Origin: an uncultured Prochlorococcus sp.
GTDB lineage: Bacteria; Cyanobacteriota; Cyanobacteriia; PCC-6307; Cyanobiaceae
DNA length: 64,000 nucleotides
Direction of reading: 5' to 3'
Assembly (NCBI GenBank): GCA_902618795.1
Contig: CACNCF010000004.1
Location: forward strand, 1-64,000
Part shown: one piece after another, positions 26,412 to 37,079 of the stretch
Layout of the letters: every line of letters begins with the position of its first letter
How positions within the stretch are numbered: position 1 is the stretch's first letter
Made by a program: the position numbers and the translations under genes
Notes under the pieces: model-generated
What the model saw: the letters and a program-made list of their open reading frames with translations, nothing else
The model's database searches: none
What the model was told of the DNA's origin: nothing

Positions 26412-28319
26412 ATGGGTAAGGTAGTAGGAATTGATTTAGGAACAACTAATAGTTGTGTCGCAGTAATGGAAGGTGGCAAGCCTACTGTAATAGCAAATGC
26501 TGAGGGTTTCAGAACTACTCCATCAGTTGTTGCATATACAAAAAATCAAGATCAGCTTGTTGGACAAATAGCAAAAAGACAAGCTGTAATGAATCCTGAA
26601 AATACTTTTTATTCTGCAAAACGTTTTGTCGGTAGAAGAGTTGATGAAGTTAATGAAGAATCTAAAGAAGTTAGTTACTCTGTTGAAAAATCCGGTTCTA
26701 GTGTCAAATTAAAATGCCCTATTTTGGATAAGCAGTTTTCTCCTGAAGAGGTGAGTTCTCAAGTTTTAAGAAAGTTAGCAGATGATGCTGGTAAATACCT
26801 TGGCGACAAAGTTACACAGGCTGTAATTACGGTTCCAGCATACTTTAATGATTCCCAAAGACAGGCTACTAAAGATGCTGGAAAGATTGCTGGTTTAGAA
26901 GTTCTCAGAATTGTTAATGAGCCAACTGCTGCAGCATTAGCATATGGTTTGGATAAAGAAAATGAAAAAATTCTTGTTTTTGATTTAGGAGGAGGAACAT
27001 TTGATGTCTCAGTTATTGAAGCTGGTGATGGAGTAACTGAAGTTCTATCTACATCTGGAGATACACATTTAGGTGGTGATGATTTTGATAGATGCATCGT
27101 AGATCACTTAGCTAGTACTTTTAAATCTAATGAAGGAATTGATCTCAGACAAGATAAGCAAGCTTTGCAAAGGTTGACTGAAGCTGCAGAAAAAGCAAAA
27201 ATAGAGCTATCAAATGCTACTCAAAGTGAAATAAATTTACCCTTTATTACAGCGACGCCCGAAGGACCAAAACATTTAGATTTGAACCTAACTAGAGCAA
27301 AGTTCGAGGAATTAGCAGCTTCTTTAATTGATAGATGTAAGACCCCAGTTGAGAGAGCTATTAGTGATGCCAAAATTTCTACTAGTGAAATTGATGAAGT
27401 TGTTATGGTGGGAGGCTCATCAAGAATACCTGCTGTCTTAGATTTAGTTAAAAAAATAATTGGTAAAGAACCAAATCAAACTGTAAATCCAGATGAGGTA
27501 GTAGCTGTTGGAGCTGCGATCCAAGGAGGAGTTTTAGCTGGAGAGGTTAAAGATATATTGTTACTTGACGTTACTCCACTATCTTTAGGTGTAGAAACTT
27601 TAGGGGGAGTAATGACAAAAATGATAAATCGAAATACTACAGTACCTACAAAGAAATCTGAAACATATTCAACAGCTGTAGACGGTCAAACAAATGTTGA
27701 AATACACGTTTTACAGGGTGAAAGAGAAATGGCTTCTGATAACAAAAGCCTAGGAACTTTCAGATTGGATGGTATACCTTCAGCTCCAAGAGGTGTTCCG
27801 CAAATTGAAGTTACATTTGATATCGATGCAAATGGAATTCTAAGTGTTACTGCTAAAGATAAAGGTAGTGGTAAAGAGCAAAGTATTTCTATTACTGGTG
27901 CTTCTACTCTATCTGATAATGAAGTAGAAAAAATGGTAAAAGATGCTGAATCAAATGCATCTGCAGATAAAGAAAAAAGAGAAAAAATTGATTTAAAAAA
28001 CCAAGCTGAAACTCTTGTTTACCAGACAGAAAAGCAACTTGGTGAGTTAGGAGATAAAATTGATGCTTCTGCAAAGTCCAAAGTTGAAGAAAAAAGTAAT
28101 GCTTTAAAAGAGGCAACTTCAAAAGAAGATTATGAATCAATGAAAAAACTTCTTGAAGAACTTCAGCAAGAACTGTACGCAGTTGGTTCATCTGTTTATC
28201 AGCAACAAGGCAATCAGCCACCTTCATCAGGTACTCCGGGAGGTTCGGACCAGAGTGACTCAAGCGAAAAAGGTGGTGATGATGTAATTGATGCCGACTT
28301 TACTGAGACGAAAGATTAA
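26412..28319 (+). CDS. dnaK: Molecular chaperone DnaK (Hsp70)
   Basis: DnaK is the ATP-driven chaperone working with DnaJ and GrpE. I choose the ATG at 26412 ([20 protein letters not shown]), giving 635 residues. The frame continues 21 codons upstream, but that part is not Hsp70-like. The nucleotide-binding domain shows [27 protein letters not shown] and [10 protein letters not shown]. The linker [10 protein letters not shown] precedes the substrate domain. The C-terminus ends in the usual low-complexity tail with [12 protein letters not shown]. Cyanobacteria carry several DnaK proteins, and the length fits the essential DnaK2 type. No CIRCE element is visible upstream. The 3' end overlaps the convergent oxidase gene by four bases. 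Confidence 0.96.
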   Translation: MGKVVGIDLGTTNSCVAVMEGGKPTVIANAEGFRTTPSVVAYTKNQDQLVGQIAKRQAVMNPENTFYSAKRFVGRRVDEVNEESKEVSYSVEKSGSSVKLKCPILDKQFSPEEVSSQVLRKLADDAGKYLGDKVTQAVITVPAYFNDSQRQATKDAGKIAGLEVLRIVNEPTAAALAYGLDKENEKILVFDLGGGTFDVSVIEAGDGVTEVLSTSGDTHLGGDDFDRCIVDHLASTFKSNEGIDLRQDKQALQRLTEAAEKAKIELSNATQSEINLPFITATPEGPKHLDLNLTRAKFEELAASLIDRCKTPVERAISDAKISTSEIDEVVMVGGSSRIPAVLDLVKKIIGKEPNQTVNPDEVVAVGAAIQGGVLAGEVKDILLLDVTPLSLGVETLGGVMTKMINRNTTVPTKKSETYSTAVDGQTNVEIHVLQGEREMASDNKSLGTFRLDGIPSAPRGVPQIEVTFDIDANGILSVTAKDKGSGKEQSISITGASTLSDNEVEKMVKDAESNASADKEKREKIDLKNQAETLVYQTEKQLGELGDKIDASAKSKVEEKSNALKEATSKEDYESMKKLLEELQQELYAVGSSVYQQQGNQPPSSGTPGGSDQSDSSEKGGDDVIDADFTETKD

Positions 28320-29398
28320 AAAAGGTAATTTTTAATTTCATTAGCAACCCATTTAGAACAAGCTGGAGCAAGTAAAATCCCATTTTTATAAAAACCTGTA
28401 CATATAATTAATCCATTTTTAAGATTTTTCATTATTGGTGAAGGCTCACCATCTGGCCTTGACCTTATGCCGTACCATTTTTTAGAAATCTTCCCTTTAA
28501 TCAGCCAATTTGGTTTTCTATCGAGAAAATTTGTGAGTTTTTCGAATGTATTGTCTCCTGGTTTAGTACTGTATTCGTCGGTTGAGCCAATAATTAGCTT
28601 TTTTTTTGATTTTGGAATTATATTTTTACCATTTATATTGAATTGTTTTGGTAGCGATAATAAATCAACTTCTGCATCATTAATATCAATTTCCATAGCT
28701 TGACCCAAGACAGGTTTTAATGTGATGTTGTGAGATATGCCATCTATTAAATCAATTGCTTTTAGCGAATTACACAAAATAACAATATCAGATTTGATAT
28801 TTTCATCGTTTCTTGTTGTAGAAATCCATTGATTGTCTGATTTTCTGATTTTTATTATTTCTCCTTCTGAAAAATTTATTCTTTGATGTTTTAGATATTT
28901 ATCTAATGTTTGAAGTAAAGAAAAGGGATTTATTCTTCCATCTTTGAAGGAAATCATTCCTTTTATATTTTTTGTTTGGAAGGCTTTATTTATATTTTTG
29001 ATAAATATTGAGTCTCTTTCTAAAATTCGTAAGTTTTGATCATTATTTTCATAAATAAATTTCTTTAATTTTTTAAACTTTTCGTCATTAGTAGTAAGTT
29101 GTATTAATGGTTTGTTGATATTTAATTCACTATTGTATTTTTGCAGGAATGTAATCCATTGTGGCCATAATTCAATGCTTTGTTTCCTGAGATCCCAGCT
29201 TCTACCTCTCCTTTTTTGATACATATTACCCATTAGTAAGCCTAAGGCTGCATAGCTACTATTTTGGATTTGAGTTGGATCTATTATCGTTACCTTGAAA
29301 CCTAATTCTGATAATTCTAAGGCGTTAAATTTTCCAATAATTCCTGATCCAATAATAACTATGTGTGCTTTTTGAAAATTTTCTTTTAAGCTTTTCAT
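28316..29398 (-). CDS. FAD-dependent amine oxidase of the DAO family, ThiO-like
   Basis: The 360-residue protein has an N-terminal FAD-binding Rossmann motif ([21 protein letters not shown], about residues 13-33) and the DAO family's [23 protein letters not shown] segment. The C-terminal motif is [13 protein letters not shown] followed by [18 protein letters not shown]. ThiO glycine oxidases supply dehydroglycine for the thiazole of thiamine, and related DAO proteins oxidise other amino acids. No thiG or thiS is nearby, so the substrate is not settled. It is convergent with dnaK and divergent from purU. Confidence 0.7.
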   Translation of the reverse strand: MKSLKENFQKAHIVIIGSGIIGKFNALELSELGFKVTIIDPTQIQNSSYAALGLLMGNMYQKRRGRSWDLRKQSIELWPQWITFLQKYNSELNINKPLIQLTTNDEKFKKLKKFIYENNDQNLRILERDSIFIKNINKAFQTKNIKGMISFKDGRINPFSLLQTLDKYLKHQRINFSEGEIIKIRKSDNQWISTTRNDENIKSDIVILCNSLKAIDLIDGISHNITLKPVLGQAMEIDINDAEVDLLSLPKQFNINGKNIIPKSKKKLIIGSTDEYSTKPGDNTFEKLTNFLDRKPNWLIKGKISKKWYGIRSRPDGEPSPIMKNLKNGLIICTGFYKNGILLAPACSKWVANEIKNYLF

Positions 29399-29446
29399 TG
29401 ATATATTAGATATACTTGCTTATTTGACTTAATAGTTAAAGATTTT

Positions 29447-30301
29447 TTGGAACATCCTTCAATTATATTCAAAATTGTTTGTCCCGATCGTCCTGGCCTT
29501 GTGAGTTTACTTACAAGTTGGATTTCAAATTACGGTGGAAACATAAAACATTCTGATCATCATACAGATCAAGATGCCGGTTTGTTTCTTAGTCGAATTG
29601 AATGGAATAGTAAAAATGCCTTTTTTAACAGAGATGAAATTTATAAAGAATTTGAAAAAATTGCAGATGAAGTAAATGGAAAATTTAACATAAATTATTC
29701 AGATGAAATTCCAAATGTTGCTATTTTCGTGGGTAAACAAAATCATTGTTTGATTGATTTACTTTGGCGAGTAAGAAATGGAGAACTCAAAATGAAAGTC
29801 CCGTTAATAATTTCAAATCATTCTGATCTTGAAAATATTGCAAATGACTTTAATGCAAAATTTATTCATATTGATACCTTTAAAACTGATAAATCTATTG
29901 TTGAAGATCAATTTTTACATTTACTAAAAGAATATGATATTGATCTCGTTGTATTAGCCAAATATATGCAAATTTTGAGTGACTCTTTTTTAAAAAAGTT
30001 TTCTTCAATAATAAATATTCATCATTCTTTCTTACCTGCATTTAAGGGCGGGCAACCATATCATCGAGCTTGGAAGAGAGGTGTTAAATTAATCGGCGCT
30101 ACAGCTCACTATGTTACTGAAGATCTTGATGAAGGCCCGATAATTGAGCAATGCACAGTTAATGTAAGTCATAGGGATGAAGTTGACGATATGATTAGAA
30201 AAGGAAGAGATATTGAAAGAATAGCTTTAGCAAGAGCAGTTAGATTACATCTGAATCATCAAGTATTTGTTTATAACAGCAAAACTGCTGTTTTTGATTG
30301 A
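29447..30301 (+). CDS. purU: Formyltetrahydrofolate deformylase
   Basis: PurU hydrolyses 10-formyl-THF to THF and formate, balancing one-carbon pools. The 284-residue protein has an N-terminal ACT domain (IIFKIVCPDRPGLVSLLTSWI, residues 5-25, to about 80). A formyltransferase-like catalytic domain follows, with ARLAK-type DLVVLAKYMQILSDSF, NIHHSFLPAFKGGQPYHRA and the catalytic aspartate in DLDEGPII. The frame opens with TTG, and no ATG is available upstream before the neighbouring gene. Its stop is nine bases from the convergent ClC gene. Confidence 0.94.
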   Translation: MEHPSIIFKIVCPDRPGLVSLLTSWISNYGGNIKHSDHHTDQDAGLFLSRIEWNSKNAFFNRDEIYKEFEKIADEVNGKFNINYSDEIPNVAIFVGKQNHCLIDLLWRVRNGELKMKVPLIISNHSDLENIANDFNAKFIHIDTFKTDKSIVEDQFLHLLKEYDIDLVVLAKYMQILSDSFLKKFSSIINIHHSFLPAFKGGQPYHRAWKRGVKLIGATAHYVTEDLDEGPIIEQCTVNVSHRDEVDDMIRKGRDIERIALARAVRLHLNHQVFVYNSKTAVFD

Positions 30302-30310
30302 AGATAGTTT

Positions 30311-31669
30311 TTAGTCTTCTAATTCAATTTGTATTTGTCTTTCATAAATTGATTCTTCATTAAAAGCTCTTGCTATCAAGAAACTGGCAATGCAGCTGAT
30401 TAACACAGGTTTCATTATTAATAAATTTTTTGTTAAAGCGAAAGCTAAAAACATTGCGGTAATTGGTGTTCGCGAACATCCTGCTACGAAAGCTCCCATT
30501 CCCGCAAAAATGTATGTACTTGGTGCATGTCCTGTCGCAATTTCCACCCAGCTCCCCATTATTAGTCCGATTGACCCACCTAAAGTAAGCATTGGATAGA
30601 ACAATCCTCCAGGAGCTCCAGATGCTGCAGCTAAGCCTGTCATGATAAATAATACTAAAACTGCTAATAAAGCAATTCCAATACTCGTATTTTGTTCAGC
30701 TATTATTTTCTGTAATTCATCTAAATTATGAAATGTACTGGGTAAAAAAGAGTAGATGCTTCCTAAAATAAGTCCGCAAATACTCATTTTTAAAACAAAT
30801 TTATTTTTATACCACTTTTTCCCAAGATTTTGCATCAACAAAACATATCTGCTGTACAATTCTGCAAATATTCCAATAATTATTCCTAGTAAAACTAAGT
30901 AAATAAAATCTACAGGTAAGAAAAAAACTGATGGGTCATATTCTTTTTGAATCAAAAATCCAAGGTTAAAATCAAACCCTCCTGCTTTAGGATCTAAACC
31001 TAAGGCTTGAATAATATCAGCTGATGAATCTGCAATGAAAGTTGTGATTACTACTAATAGCAAAATTACTGGTCTTGCAGAGTTTAATAACTCTTCTATT
31101 GCATAGACAAACCCTCCTAATGGAGCACTAAATACTGCAGCTATTCCAGCACCTCCCCCTGCTGCTACTATTACTCTTCTAAAAGCTGTAGGAGCTTTGA
31201 GCCACTTGGCCATTTGCCAAGCTACTGATCCTCCCATTTGGACGGATGGACCTTCTGGGCCCAAAGGGAATCCACTACCAATAGCAATAATTCCTGATAT
31301 TAGCTTTACTAAGCCTACTTTTAAATTCATTGGAACTTTTTTATGTCTTAAAAAACCCATAATTTGACTCACTCCTGAACCTTTTGCAGCAGGTGCTATA
31401 TTTTTGATCAAATATCCTGCAATAGCTCCTCCTAGAGCTCCAAAAATAGGTAAGACCGCAATAGATGGGAATTGGTCTAATAATGCTAATCTCCAATTAT
31501 TAATAAAATAGATTCCAGTTTTAAAAGATATGCTTGTAATTGAGGCTCCTAAACCTGTTAATAAGAGCGAAAATGCAACGACTAGAGATCTTTGTTTTAA
31601 TAATTTTTTGATGCTACGAGAAGAATTATTACTTGTTTTTTGAATATTATCTTTTATAAAGTTTGGCAT
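30311..31669 (-). CDS. ClC-family chloride channel or H+/Cl- antiporter
   Basis: The 452-residue membrane protein has about twelve to eighteen hydrophobic helices. The ClC signature is GSGFPLGPEGPSVQMGG near residue 140, where the glutamate of GPEGP corresponds to the gating glutamate. The second selectivity segment ASGAPGGLFYPML and the later GMGAFVAGCSRTPITA are also visible. C-terminal CBS domains are absent. Bacterial ClC proteins are mostly 2 Cl-/H+ exchangers. Whether this is an exchanger or channel cannot be read from the motifs. It lies nine bases downstream of acnB on the same strand. Confidence 0.93.
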   Translation of the reverse strand: MPNFIKDNIQKTSNNSSRSIKKLLKQRSLVVAFSLLLTGLGASITSISFKTGIYFINNWRLALLDQFPSIAVLPIFGALGGAIAGYLIKNIAPAAKGSGVSQIMGFLRHKKVPMNLKVGLVKLISGIIAIGSGFPLGPEGPSVQMGGSVAWQMAKWLKAPTAFRRVIVAAGGGAGIAAVFSAPLGGFVYAIEELLNSARPVILLLVVITTFIADSSADIIQALGLDPKAGGFDFNLGFLIQKEYDPSVFFLPVDFIYLVLLGIIIGIFAELYSRYVLLMQNLGKKWYKNKFVLKMSICGLILGSIYSFLPSTFHNLDELQKIIAEQNTSIGIALLAVLVLFIMTGLAAASGAPGGLFYPMLTLGGSIGLIMGSWVEIATGHAPSTYIFAGMGAFVAGCSRTPITAMFLAFALTKNLLIMKPVLISCIASFLIARAFNEESIYERQIQIELED

Positions 31670-31678
31670 AGTCCATGA

Positions 31679-34252
31679 TTACTTTGTCAAGCTGAAATCG
31701 TGTATTTCATCAAATTGAAGATAGCGATAAAGTTCATCTGAATATGGATTAATTTTATTTTTAGTAATATCCAGATATTCCTCAACTTCAGGTATTTTGC
31801 CAAGTAGTGCGCAAACTGCTGCTAATTCAGCGCTGCCTAAAAAGACTTGTGCATTCTTGCCAAGTCTATTATCAAAATTTCTTGTACTAGTAGAAAATAC
31901 TACGGAACCTTCATCTACTCTGGCTTGATTTCCCATACATAAAGAACAGCCTGGTAACTCTAACCTTGCACCACAATCTTCGAAAATTTTATAGTACCCT
32001 TCAGCTTTTAGAGTTTCTTCATCCATTTTTGTTGGTGGACAAATCCATAATTTAGCTTTTAAATTTTGTACACCCTCAAGAACTTTCGCAGCTGCCCTGT
32101 AATGGCCAATATTCGTCATGCAAGAACCTATAAAAACTTCGTCAATATTTGTATTTGCAACATCAGTGATTTCTTTTACATTATCTGGATCGTTTGGGCA
32201 AGCAACTATAGGTTGTGTTACTTTTGCTAAATCAATTTCAATTATTTCTTCATACTGAGCGTTTGAATCTGGTTGAATTAATGATGGTTTTTTTAACCAA
32301 TTTTTCATATCATTTATTCTTCTTGTAATTGATTTTGAATCTTCATAATTGCTTTCAATCATTTTTTCTAGCAGGCAAATATTGCTTCTTAAGTATTCTT
32401 GTACAGTTTCTTGGGATAAAAGTATGGTACTACCAGCGCATGAGCGTTCTGCAGTAGCATCAGTAAGTTCAAAAGCTTGTTCAAGTTTTAGGTTTGGTAA
32501 TCCTTCAATTTCCATAATTTTCCCGTTGAATATATTTTTCTTATTTGCTTTCTCAACAGTTAAGAGTCCTTTTTTAATTGCGAAGAGAGGGATTGCGTTT
32601 ACTAAATCTCTAAGAGTAATTCCTGGTAATAATTCTCCCTTAAATTTAATCAACACAGATTCCGGCATATTTAATGGCATTGATCCTATTGCAGCGGCAA
32701 AGGCAACAATGCCTGAACCTCCAGGGAATGAAATGCCAAGAGGAAATCTTGTATGGCTATCTCCACCTGTGCCAACAGTATCAGGGAGAAGCATTCTGTT
32801 AAGCCAGCTATGAATTATTCCGTCTCCAGGCTTAAGAGCTACTCCACCTCTTTGAGATATAAAATCAGGTAATTCTTTATGGGTAATTAGATCTACTGGT
32901 TTAGGATACGCAGCTGTATGACAAAAACTTTGCATTACTAAATCTGCGGTAAATCCTAAACAAGCTAGTTCTTTTAGTTCATCTCTAGTCATTGGCCCAG
33001 TTGTATCTTGACTTCCAACTGTGGTCATAATTGGCTCACAGGTCGTTCCTGGCCTAACTCCATCTAAACCGCAAGCTTTGCCTACTATTTTTTGAGCTTG
33101 AGTAAAGCCGGCACTACTCTCGGTTGGATTTTGTGGTCTGATAAATATTTCACTTGGTTGATAATCTAATTTGTTTCTAATTTTGTCCGTAAGAGATCTT
33201 CCAATCATGAGATTAATTCTCCCACCAGCTTGAATTTCATCAGTAAGAGTTGATGGATACAAATCGAATTTGCTTATTAATTCTTCAGTATTTGAATCTT
33301 TTTCAATTTTTTTAATAATACCTTTATAGGGATATATTTTAATAACGTCTCCTGTTTGCATATGAGATACGTCAGCTTCTATAGGTAAAGCTCCTGAATC
33401 TTGTGCAGTATTAAAGAAAATTGGGGCTATTTTGCTACCAATTATTATTCCACCTGTTTTTTTGTTGGGAACACAAGCGATATCTTCTCCTATATGCCAA
33501 ATGAGTGAATTAATAGCAGATTTTCTAGAACTCCCTGTTCCAACAACATCTCCAACATAAGCTATAGGTAAATTTTGTTTTTTTAAATTATCAAGAATCT
33601 TTAGTCCATCAGGTTTTTTAAATTCCAACATAGCTAATGCATGCATTGGAATATCCGGGCGTGTTGTTGCATGTACAGCTGGAGATAAGTCGTCTGTATT
33701 TGTTTCACCGTCAACTTTAAACACTAAACAAGTAATCTCTTTCTCGAGAACTTTTTTATTTATGAACCATTCTGCATTTGCCCAACTATTTACAACCTCT
33801 TTTGCATAAATATTATTTTGAGATAATTCATAAATTTCATTAGCTGAGTCGTAAACAAGAATGATATTTTTTAAAACTTCTGCCGCTTTTTGTGCAAGTA
33901 AACTATTTTCTCCTTTAAGTATGTCAACCAAAGAATTTACATTGTATCCCCCTATCATTGTTCCTAGTATTTCAATTGCTTTTTCGGGATTAATTGATTT
34001 GCAATATTTTTCGCAATTAACAATAGCAGTGAGCCAGCTTGCTTTTACATAAGCAGCTTCATCAACTCCTGGTGGTACTCTATTTATTAGTAAATCAAGT
34101 AAATAAGATGAATCATAAGTACTACCTTGTTCCAATAATTTTGTAATGCAATTTGTTTGCTCAGCATTTAAAGGTAAAGGAGGTATACCTTTGGTAGCTC
34201 TTTCAGCTACGTGATCTGCATAATCTTTTAGCAATGTTTCCAAATTCTTCAT
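31679..34252 (-). CDS. acnB: Aconitate hydratase B
   Basis: AcnB isomerises citrate to isocitrate with a [4Fe-4S] cluster, supplying the incomplete citrate cycle that gives 2-oxoglutarate for nitrogen assimilation. The 857-residue protein has the AcnB-specific N-terminal HEAT-like helical domain, about residues 1-160. The swivelling domain (TDDLSPAVHATTRPDIPMHA, GTGSSRKSAINSLIW) follows, then the catalytic core. Cluster ligands are seen in FIGSCMTNIGH and LPGCSLCMGNQARV near the C-terminus. The length is normal for AcnB. Confidence 0.96.
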   Translation of the reverse strand: MKNLETLLKDYADHVAERATKGIPPLPLNAEQTNCITKLLEQGSTYDSSYLLDLLINRVPPGVDEAAYVKASWLTAIVNCEKYCKSINPEKAIEILGTMIGGYNVNSLVDILKGENSLLAQKAAEVLKNIILVYDSANEIYELSQNNIYAKEVVNSWANAEWFINKKVLEKEITCLVFKVDGETNTDDLSPAVHATTRPDIPMHALAMLEFKKPDGLKILDNLKKQNLPIAYVGDVVGTGSSRKSAINSLIWHIGEDIACVPNKKTGGIIIGSKIAPIFFNTAQDSGALPIEADVSHMQTGDVIKIYPYKGIIKKIEKDSNTEELISKFDLYPSTLTDEIQAGGRINLMIGRSLTDKIRNKLDYQPSEIFIRPQNPTESSAGFTQAQKIVGKACGLDGVRPGTTCEPIMTTVGSQDTTGPMTRDELKELACLGFTADLVMQSFCHTAAYPKPVDLITHKELPDFISQRGGVALKPGDGIIHSWLNRMLLPDTVGTGGDSHTRFPLGISFPGGSGIVAFAAAIGSMPLNMPESVLIKFKGELLPGITLRDLVNAIPLFAIKKGLLTVEKANKKNIFNGKIMEIEGLPNLKLEQAFELTDATAERSCAGSTILLSQETVQEYLRSNICLLEKMIESNYEDSKSITRRINDMKNWLKKPSLIQPDSNAQYEEIIEIDLAKVTQPIVACPNDPDNVKEITDVANTNIDEVFIGSCMTNIGHYRAAAKVLEGVQNLKAKLWICPPTKMDEETLKAEGYYKIFEDCGARLELPGCSLCMGNQARVDEGSVVFSTSTRNFDNRLGKNAQVFLGSAELAAVCALLGKIPEVEEYLDITKNKINPYSDELYRYLQFDEIHDFSLTK

Positions 34253-34349
34253 TAGTAAGGTTTAATGCCTAATCTATTGTTATTTTTAATATTGAAAAGG
34301 AGAGTATTCATAAATGCTTTTTTAAATATTCAAAGTTCTAAATTAATCA
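34253..34349. promoter_or_regulatory. Divergent promoter region between acnB and the DAHP synthase gene
   Basis: The 97 bases hold both transcription starts. A GGAGAG stretch lies about 50 bases before the DAHP synthase start, too far to serve as its ribosome-binding site. I do not see a convincing operator. Confidence 0.4.
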
Positions 34350-35417
34350 ATGACGACATCATCAAATAATTCAGCTTTAGAAAAGACATCAGATTTACAT
34401 GTTGTTGAAACACGTCCATTAATACCTCCAAGCAGATTACATAATGATATACCTTTAGATCACGCCTCTGCTAATACAGTATCTAAAACAAGAAGATCGA
34501 TACAAAATATCTTGCATAATAATGATCAGAAGCTTTTAGTTATTGTGGGTCCATGTTCAATTCATGATTTAGAGGCGGCAAAGGAATATTCAAAATATAT
34601 TCAAAATTTCCGAGAAATTTATAAAGATAAATTAGAAATAATCATGAGAGTATATTTTGAAAAACCAAGAACAACTATTGGTTGGAAGGGATTGATAAAT
34701 GATCCTCATCTAGATAATTCTTATGATATTAATACTGGTTTAAGAAGGGCGAGAAGTCTGCTTTCGTATTTAGCAACTCGTGGCATACCTTCTGCTACAG
34801 AATTACTAGATCCAATTGTTCCTCAATACATTGCCGATTTAATAAGTTGGACAGCTATAGGCGCCCGGACTACAGAAAGTCAAACTCATAGGGAAATGGC
34901 GTCAGGATTATCAATGCCTATTGGCTTTAAAAATGGAACAGATGGTTCTTTTACTACTGCTATTAATGCAATGCAGTCAGCTTCAAAATCTCATCATTTT
35001 TTAGGTGTAAATGAAAATGGAATGGCTTCTATAGTTAATACTACAGGAAATCCAGATGGACATATAGTTTTAAGGGGTGGTTCAAAAGGCCCAAATTTCG
35101 AAAGTGATCATGTTAAAAAAATTTCAGCTGAATTGAGGCAATGTAATCTTCCCTATAAAGTGATGATTGATTGTAGTCATGGAAATTCCAATAAAGACTT
35201 CCGAAAACAGTCGGAAGTCTTAAAAAATATAGCTTCTCAAATTACTGATGGTGAAAAAAATATTTTAGGAGTTATGCTTGAAAGTCATTTGAAGGAAGGA
35301 AATCAAAAACTATTAAAAAAAGAAGATCTCCAGTTTGGCAGAAGCATTACAGATGCATGTATAGATATAGAAACAACAAAAGAATTACTCGCTATTTTAT
35401 ACAATTCGCTTAGCTAG
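34350..35417 (+). CDS. 3-Deoxy-7-phosphoheptulonate (DAHP) synthase, class I
   Basis: DAHP synthase condenses phosphoenolpyruvate with erythrose-4-phosphate, the entry to the shikimate pathway. The 355-residue protein matches the AroF/G/H type, with LLVIVGPCSIHDLEAAKEY at about residues 63-81, MRVYFEKPRTTIGWKG, GIPSATELLDPIVPQYIADL, AIGARTTESQTHREMASG and IDCSHGNSNKDF. The allosteric specificity (Phe, Tyr or Trp) cannot be read, so no isoform symbol is given. Its 3' end overlaps the convergent phytol-kinase-like gene by eight bases. Confidence 0.94.
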   Translation: MTTSSNNSALEKTSDLHVVETRPLIPPSRLHNDIPLDHASANTVSKTRRSIQNILHNNDQKLLVIVGPCSIHDLEAAKEYSKYIQNFREIYKDKLEIIMRVYFEKPRTTIGWKGLINDPHLDNSYDINTGLRRARSLLSYLATRGIPSATELLDPIVPQYIADLISWTAIGARTTESQTHREMASGLSMPIGFKNGTDGSFTTAINAMQSASKSHHFLGVNENGMASIVNTTGNPDGHIVLRGGSKGPNFESDHVKKISAELRQCNLPYKVMIDCSHGNSNKDFRKQSEVLKNIASQITDGEKNILGVMLESHLKEGNQKLLKKEDLQFGRSITDACIDIETTKELLAILYNSLS

Positions 35418-36051
35418 TTATAAAAAAATTAAAAAATAATGCTGAAGAAATTGGAACAATCAAATTATCTATTCCTAAAACACTAAATTGTTCGAGCAAA
35501 GTCGCAAAAAAAGCTATAGTAAAATAATTTAAATTTAAACTATTTTGTTGGGCGTATCCTATTGAGCAAACTACTATCAAACTTGTTAAAAACATTGTCA
35601 TAGTTCCAAATAAAGACTTTTTTTGTTTAAAAAAAATCCAACTTTTTGAGTTAAAGCTTTTTCCTATTAACCCGGCTAATCCATCACCAAAAGTCATTAT
35701 GAAAAATCCACTAATTAATGCATATGGATCTTTATCCCAGAAAAGATAAATCAATATAAATAAACTGAGACAATAAAATAATGTTCCATAACTCTTTCTT
35801 TCAATATCCTCAATTGTTGGAAATAATCTATATGTGTAATTGATGAAAACCATTAATGAAACAATTCCTGTAAAGATTAGAGCAGAGTTTTGATTAATTT
35901 TTAAAAATTGAGCAATTGGTATTAATGGTCCTATTCCAATATGTATTATTTTTCTGACGATTTCTCTGCTATCCTCATTATATTTTTTAAAAACTATTGA
36001 TATTAAAAAAATTGAAAATAAATATAATAAAATTACAGTAAATTTTATCAA
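35410..36051 (-). CDS. Phytol/dolichol kinase-like membrane protein
   Basis: The 213-residue protein has about six hydrophobic segments and the CTP-dependent kinase signature FGDGLAGLIGK near residue 125. It belongs to the SEC59/DGK1/VTE5 family. Cyanobacterial VTE5-like enzymes phosphorylate phytol released from chlorophyll so it can be reused for tocopherol or other prenyl lipids. No prenyl-lipid gene adjoins it, so phytol as substrate is inference. It lies five bases downstream of the sigma factor gene on the same strand. Confidence 0.85.
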   Translation of the reverse strand: MIKFTVILLYLFSIFLISIVFKKYNEDSREIVRKIIHIGIGPLIPIAQFLKINQNSALIFTGIVSLMVFINYTYRLFPTIEDIERKSYGTLFYCLSLFILIYLFWDKDPYALISGFFIMTFGDGLAGLIGKSFNSKSWIFFKQKKSLFGTMTMFLTSLIVVCSIGYAQQNSLNLNYFTIAFFATLLEQFSVLGIDNLIVPISSALFFNFFITS

Positions 36052-36056
36052 TTTGG

Positions 36057-37076
36057 TTAAGCTGCTTTTTGATGAGTTGTCATTACTCTAAGTTTTAATA
36101 TTGCTTTAGCTTCTAGTTGCCTAACTCTTTCTCGTGAAACATTAATTTGTCTTCCTATTTCTGCGAGTGTTAATGGTTCTTCACCATCTAAGCCAAATCT
36201 AAGCTTCATTATTTTTTGTTCTCTTTCATTTAATTGAGAAAGCCAAGTTCCTAAATGCTCTTTTTGAATAGTTCTATCCATACCTTCCATAGGCTCTTCA
36301 CAATTTGGATCTGGTATGAGTTCACCAAGAGTACTTCTATCTTCTTCGCCTCTTGCGTGCGCATCTAAGGAAGCGCAAGGAGCACTTTGCGAAATTAAAT
36401 CTTCTAAATCTTTTTGATCAATTCCCATTTCAGTTGCCATTTCTAATCTGGTAGGTTGTCTACCAAATTTATGTGATAATTCTCTAGAGACTCTTCTCAT
36501 TTTGGATAGTTTTTCACTTATGTGAATAGGTAAACGGATTGTTCTTGCACTGTTATCAATAGCCCTAGTCATTCCCTGCCTAATCCACCAGTAAGCATAA
36601 GTTGAGAATTTATATCCCATAGCAGGATCAAATTTATCTACAGCTCTTTCAAGGCCTATAGCTCCTTCCTGGACAAGATCTAATAATTCAAGCCCTTGGT
36701 TTTGGTATTTTTTTGCAACAGAGACAACAAGCCTTAGATTAGCTGCCATCATTCTGTCTCTGGCTCTTTTGCCAATCTTAATTTGATAAAGATTTTGTTG
36801 CGTTCTTTCAGTTTCAGGAATTTGTAGCAACTTTTTCATGTTCTGAACATGATGAGCTAACTCTATTTCCTCTGCTGGAGTCAAAAGAGGTACTCTTCCA
36901 ATGCTACTTAAGTAATAGCCAATAGAATCTGATGCGAGTCTACCAGATTTTTTTTGGCTTTGTTTTGCTGTAATACTGGATTTAGATTTGCGAGACTTGC
37001 CCGCAGTGTTTGGTAATCTTGGCTCATCAAAATTATTATCTGAAGAGCTTTTCGCAGATTCCAGAGGGATCCCCAT
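36057..37076 (-). CDS. RNA polymerase sigma factor, RpoD-like group 2
   Basis: The 339-residue protein has sigma-70 regions 1.2 to 4. Region 1.2 is SIGYYLSSIGRVPLLTPAEEI and region 2 is RMMAANLRLVVSVAKKYQN, DLVQEGAIGLERAVDKFDP and FSTYAYWWIRQGMTRAI. Region 3 has SREL and EMGI. Region 4.2 carries the helix-turn-helix TLAEIGRQINVSRERVRQLEAKA. The long acidic region 1.1 of a primary factor is missing, so it is a group 2 (alternative, nonessential) sigma. An AGGAGG at 37085-37090 lies 8 bases before the ATG at 37076 and 5 before a GTG at 37079, so I prefer the ATG. Confidence 0.92.
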   Translation of the reverse strand: MGIPLESAKSSSDNNFDEPRLPNTAGKSRKSKSSITAKQSQKKSGRLASDSIGYYLSSIGRVPLLTPAEEIELAHHVQNMKKLLQIPETERTQQNLYQIKIGKRARDRMMAANLRLVVSVAKKYQNQGLELLDLVQEGAIGLERAVDKFDPAMGYKFSTYAYWWIRQGMTRAIDNSARTIRLPIHISEKLSKMRRVSRELSHKFGRQPTRLEMATEMGIDQKDLEDLISQSAPCASLDAHARGEEDRSTLGELIPDPNCEEPMEGMDRTIQKEHLGTWLSQLNEREQKIMKLRFGLDGEEPLTLAEIGRQINVSRERVRQLEAKAILKLRVMTTHQKAA

Positions 37077-37079
37077 CAC

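Noticed and set aside
32349-32813. 154-codon open frame opposite acnB
   Set aside because: It overlaps a well-conserved aconitase region and has a low-complexity hydrophobic product, so it is a shadow frame.
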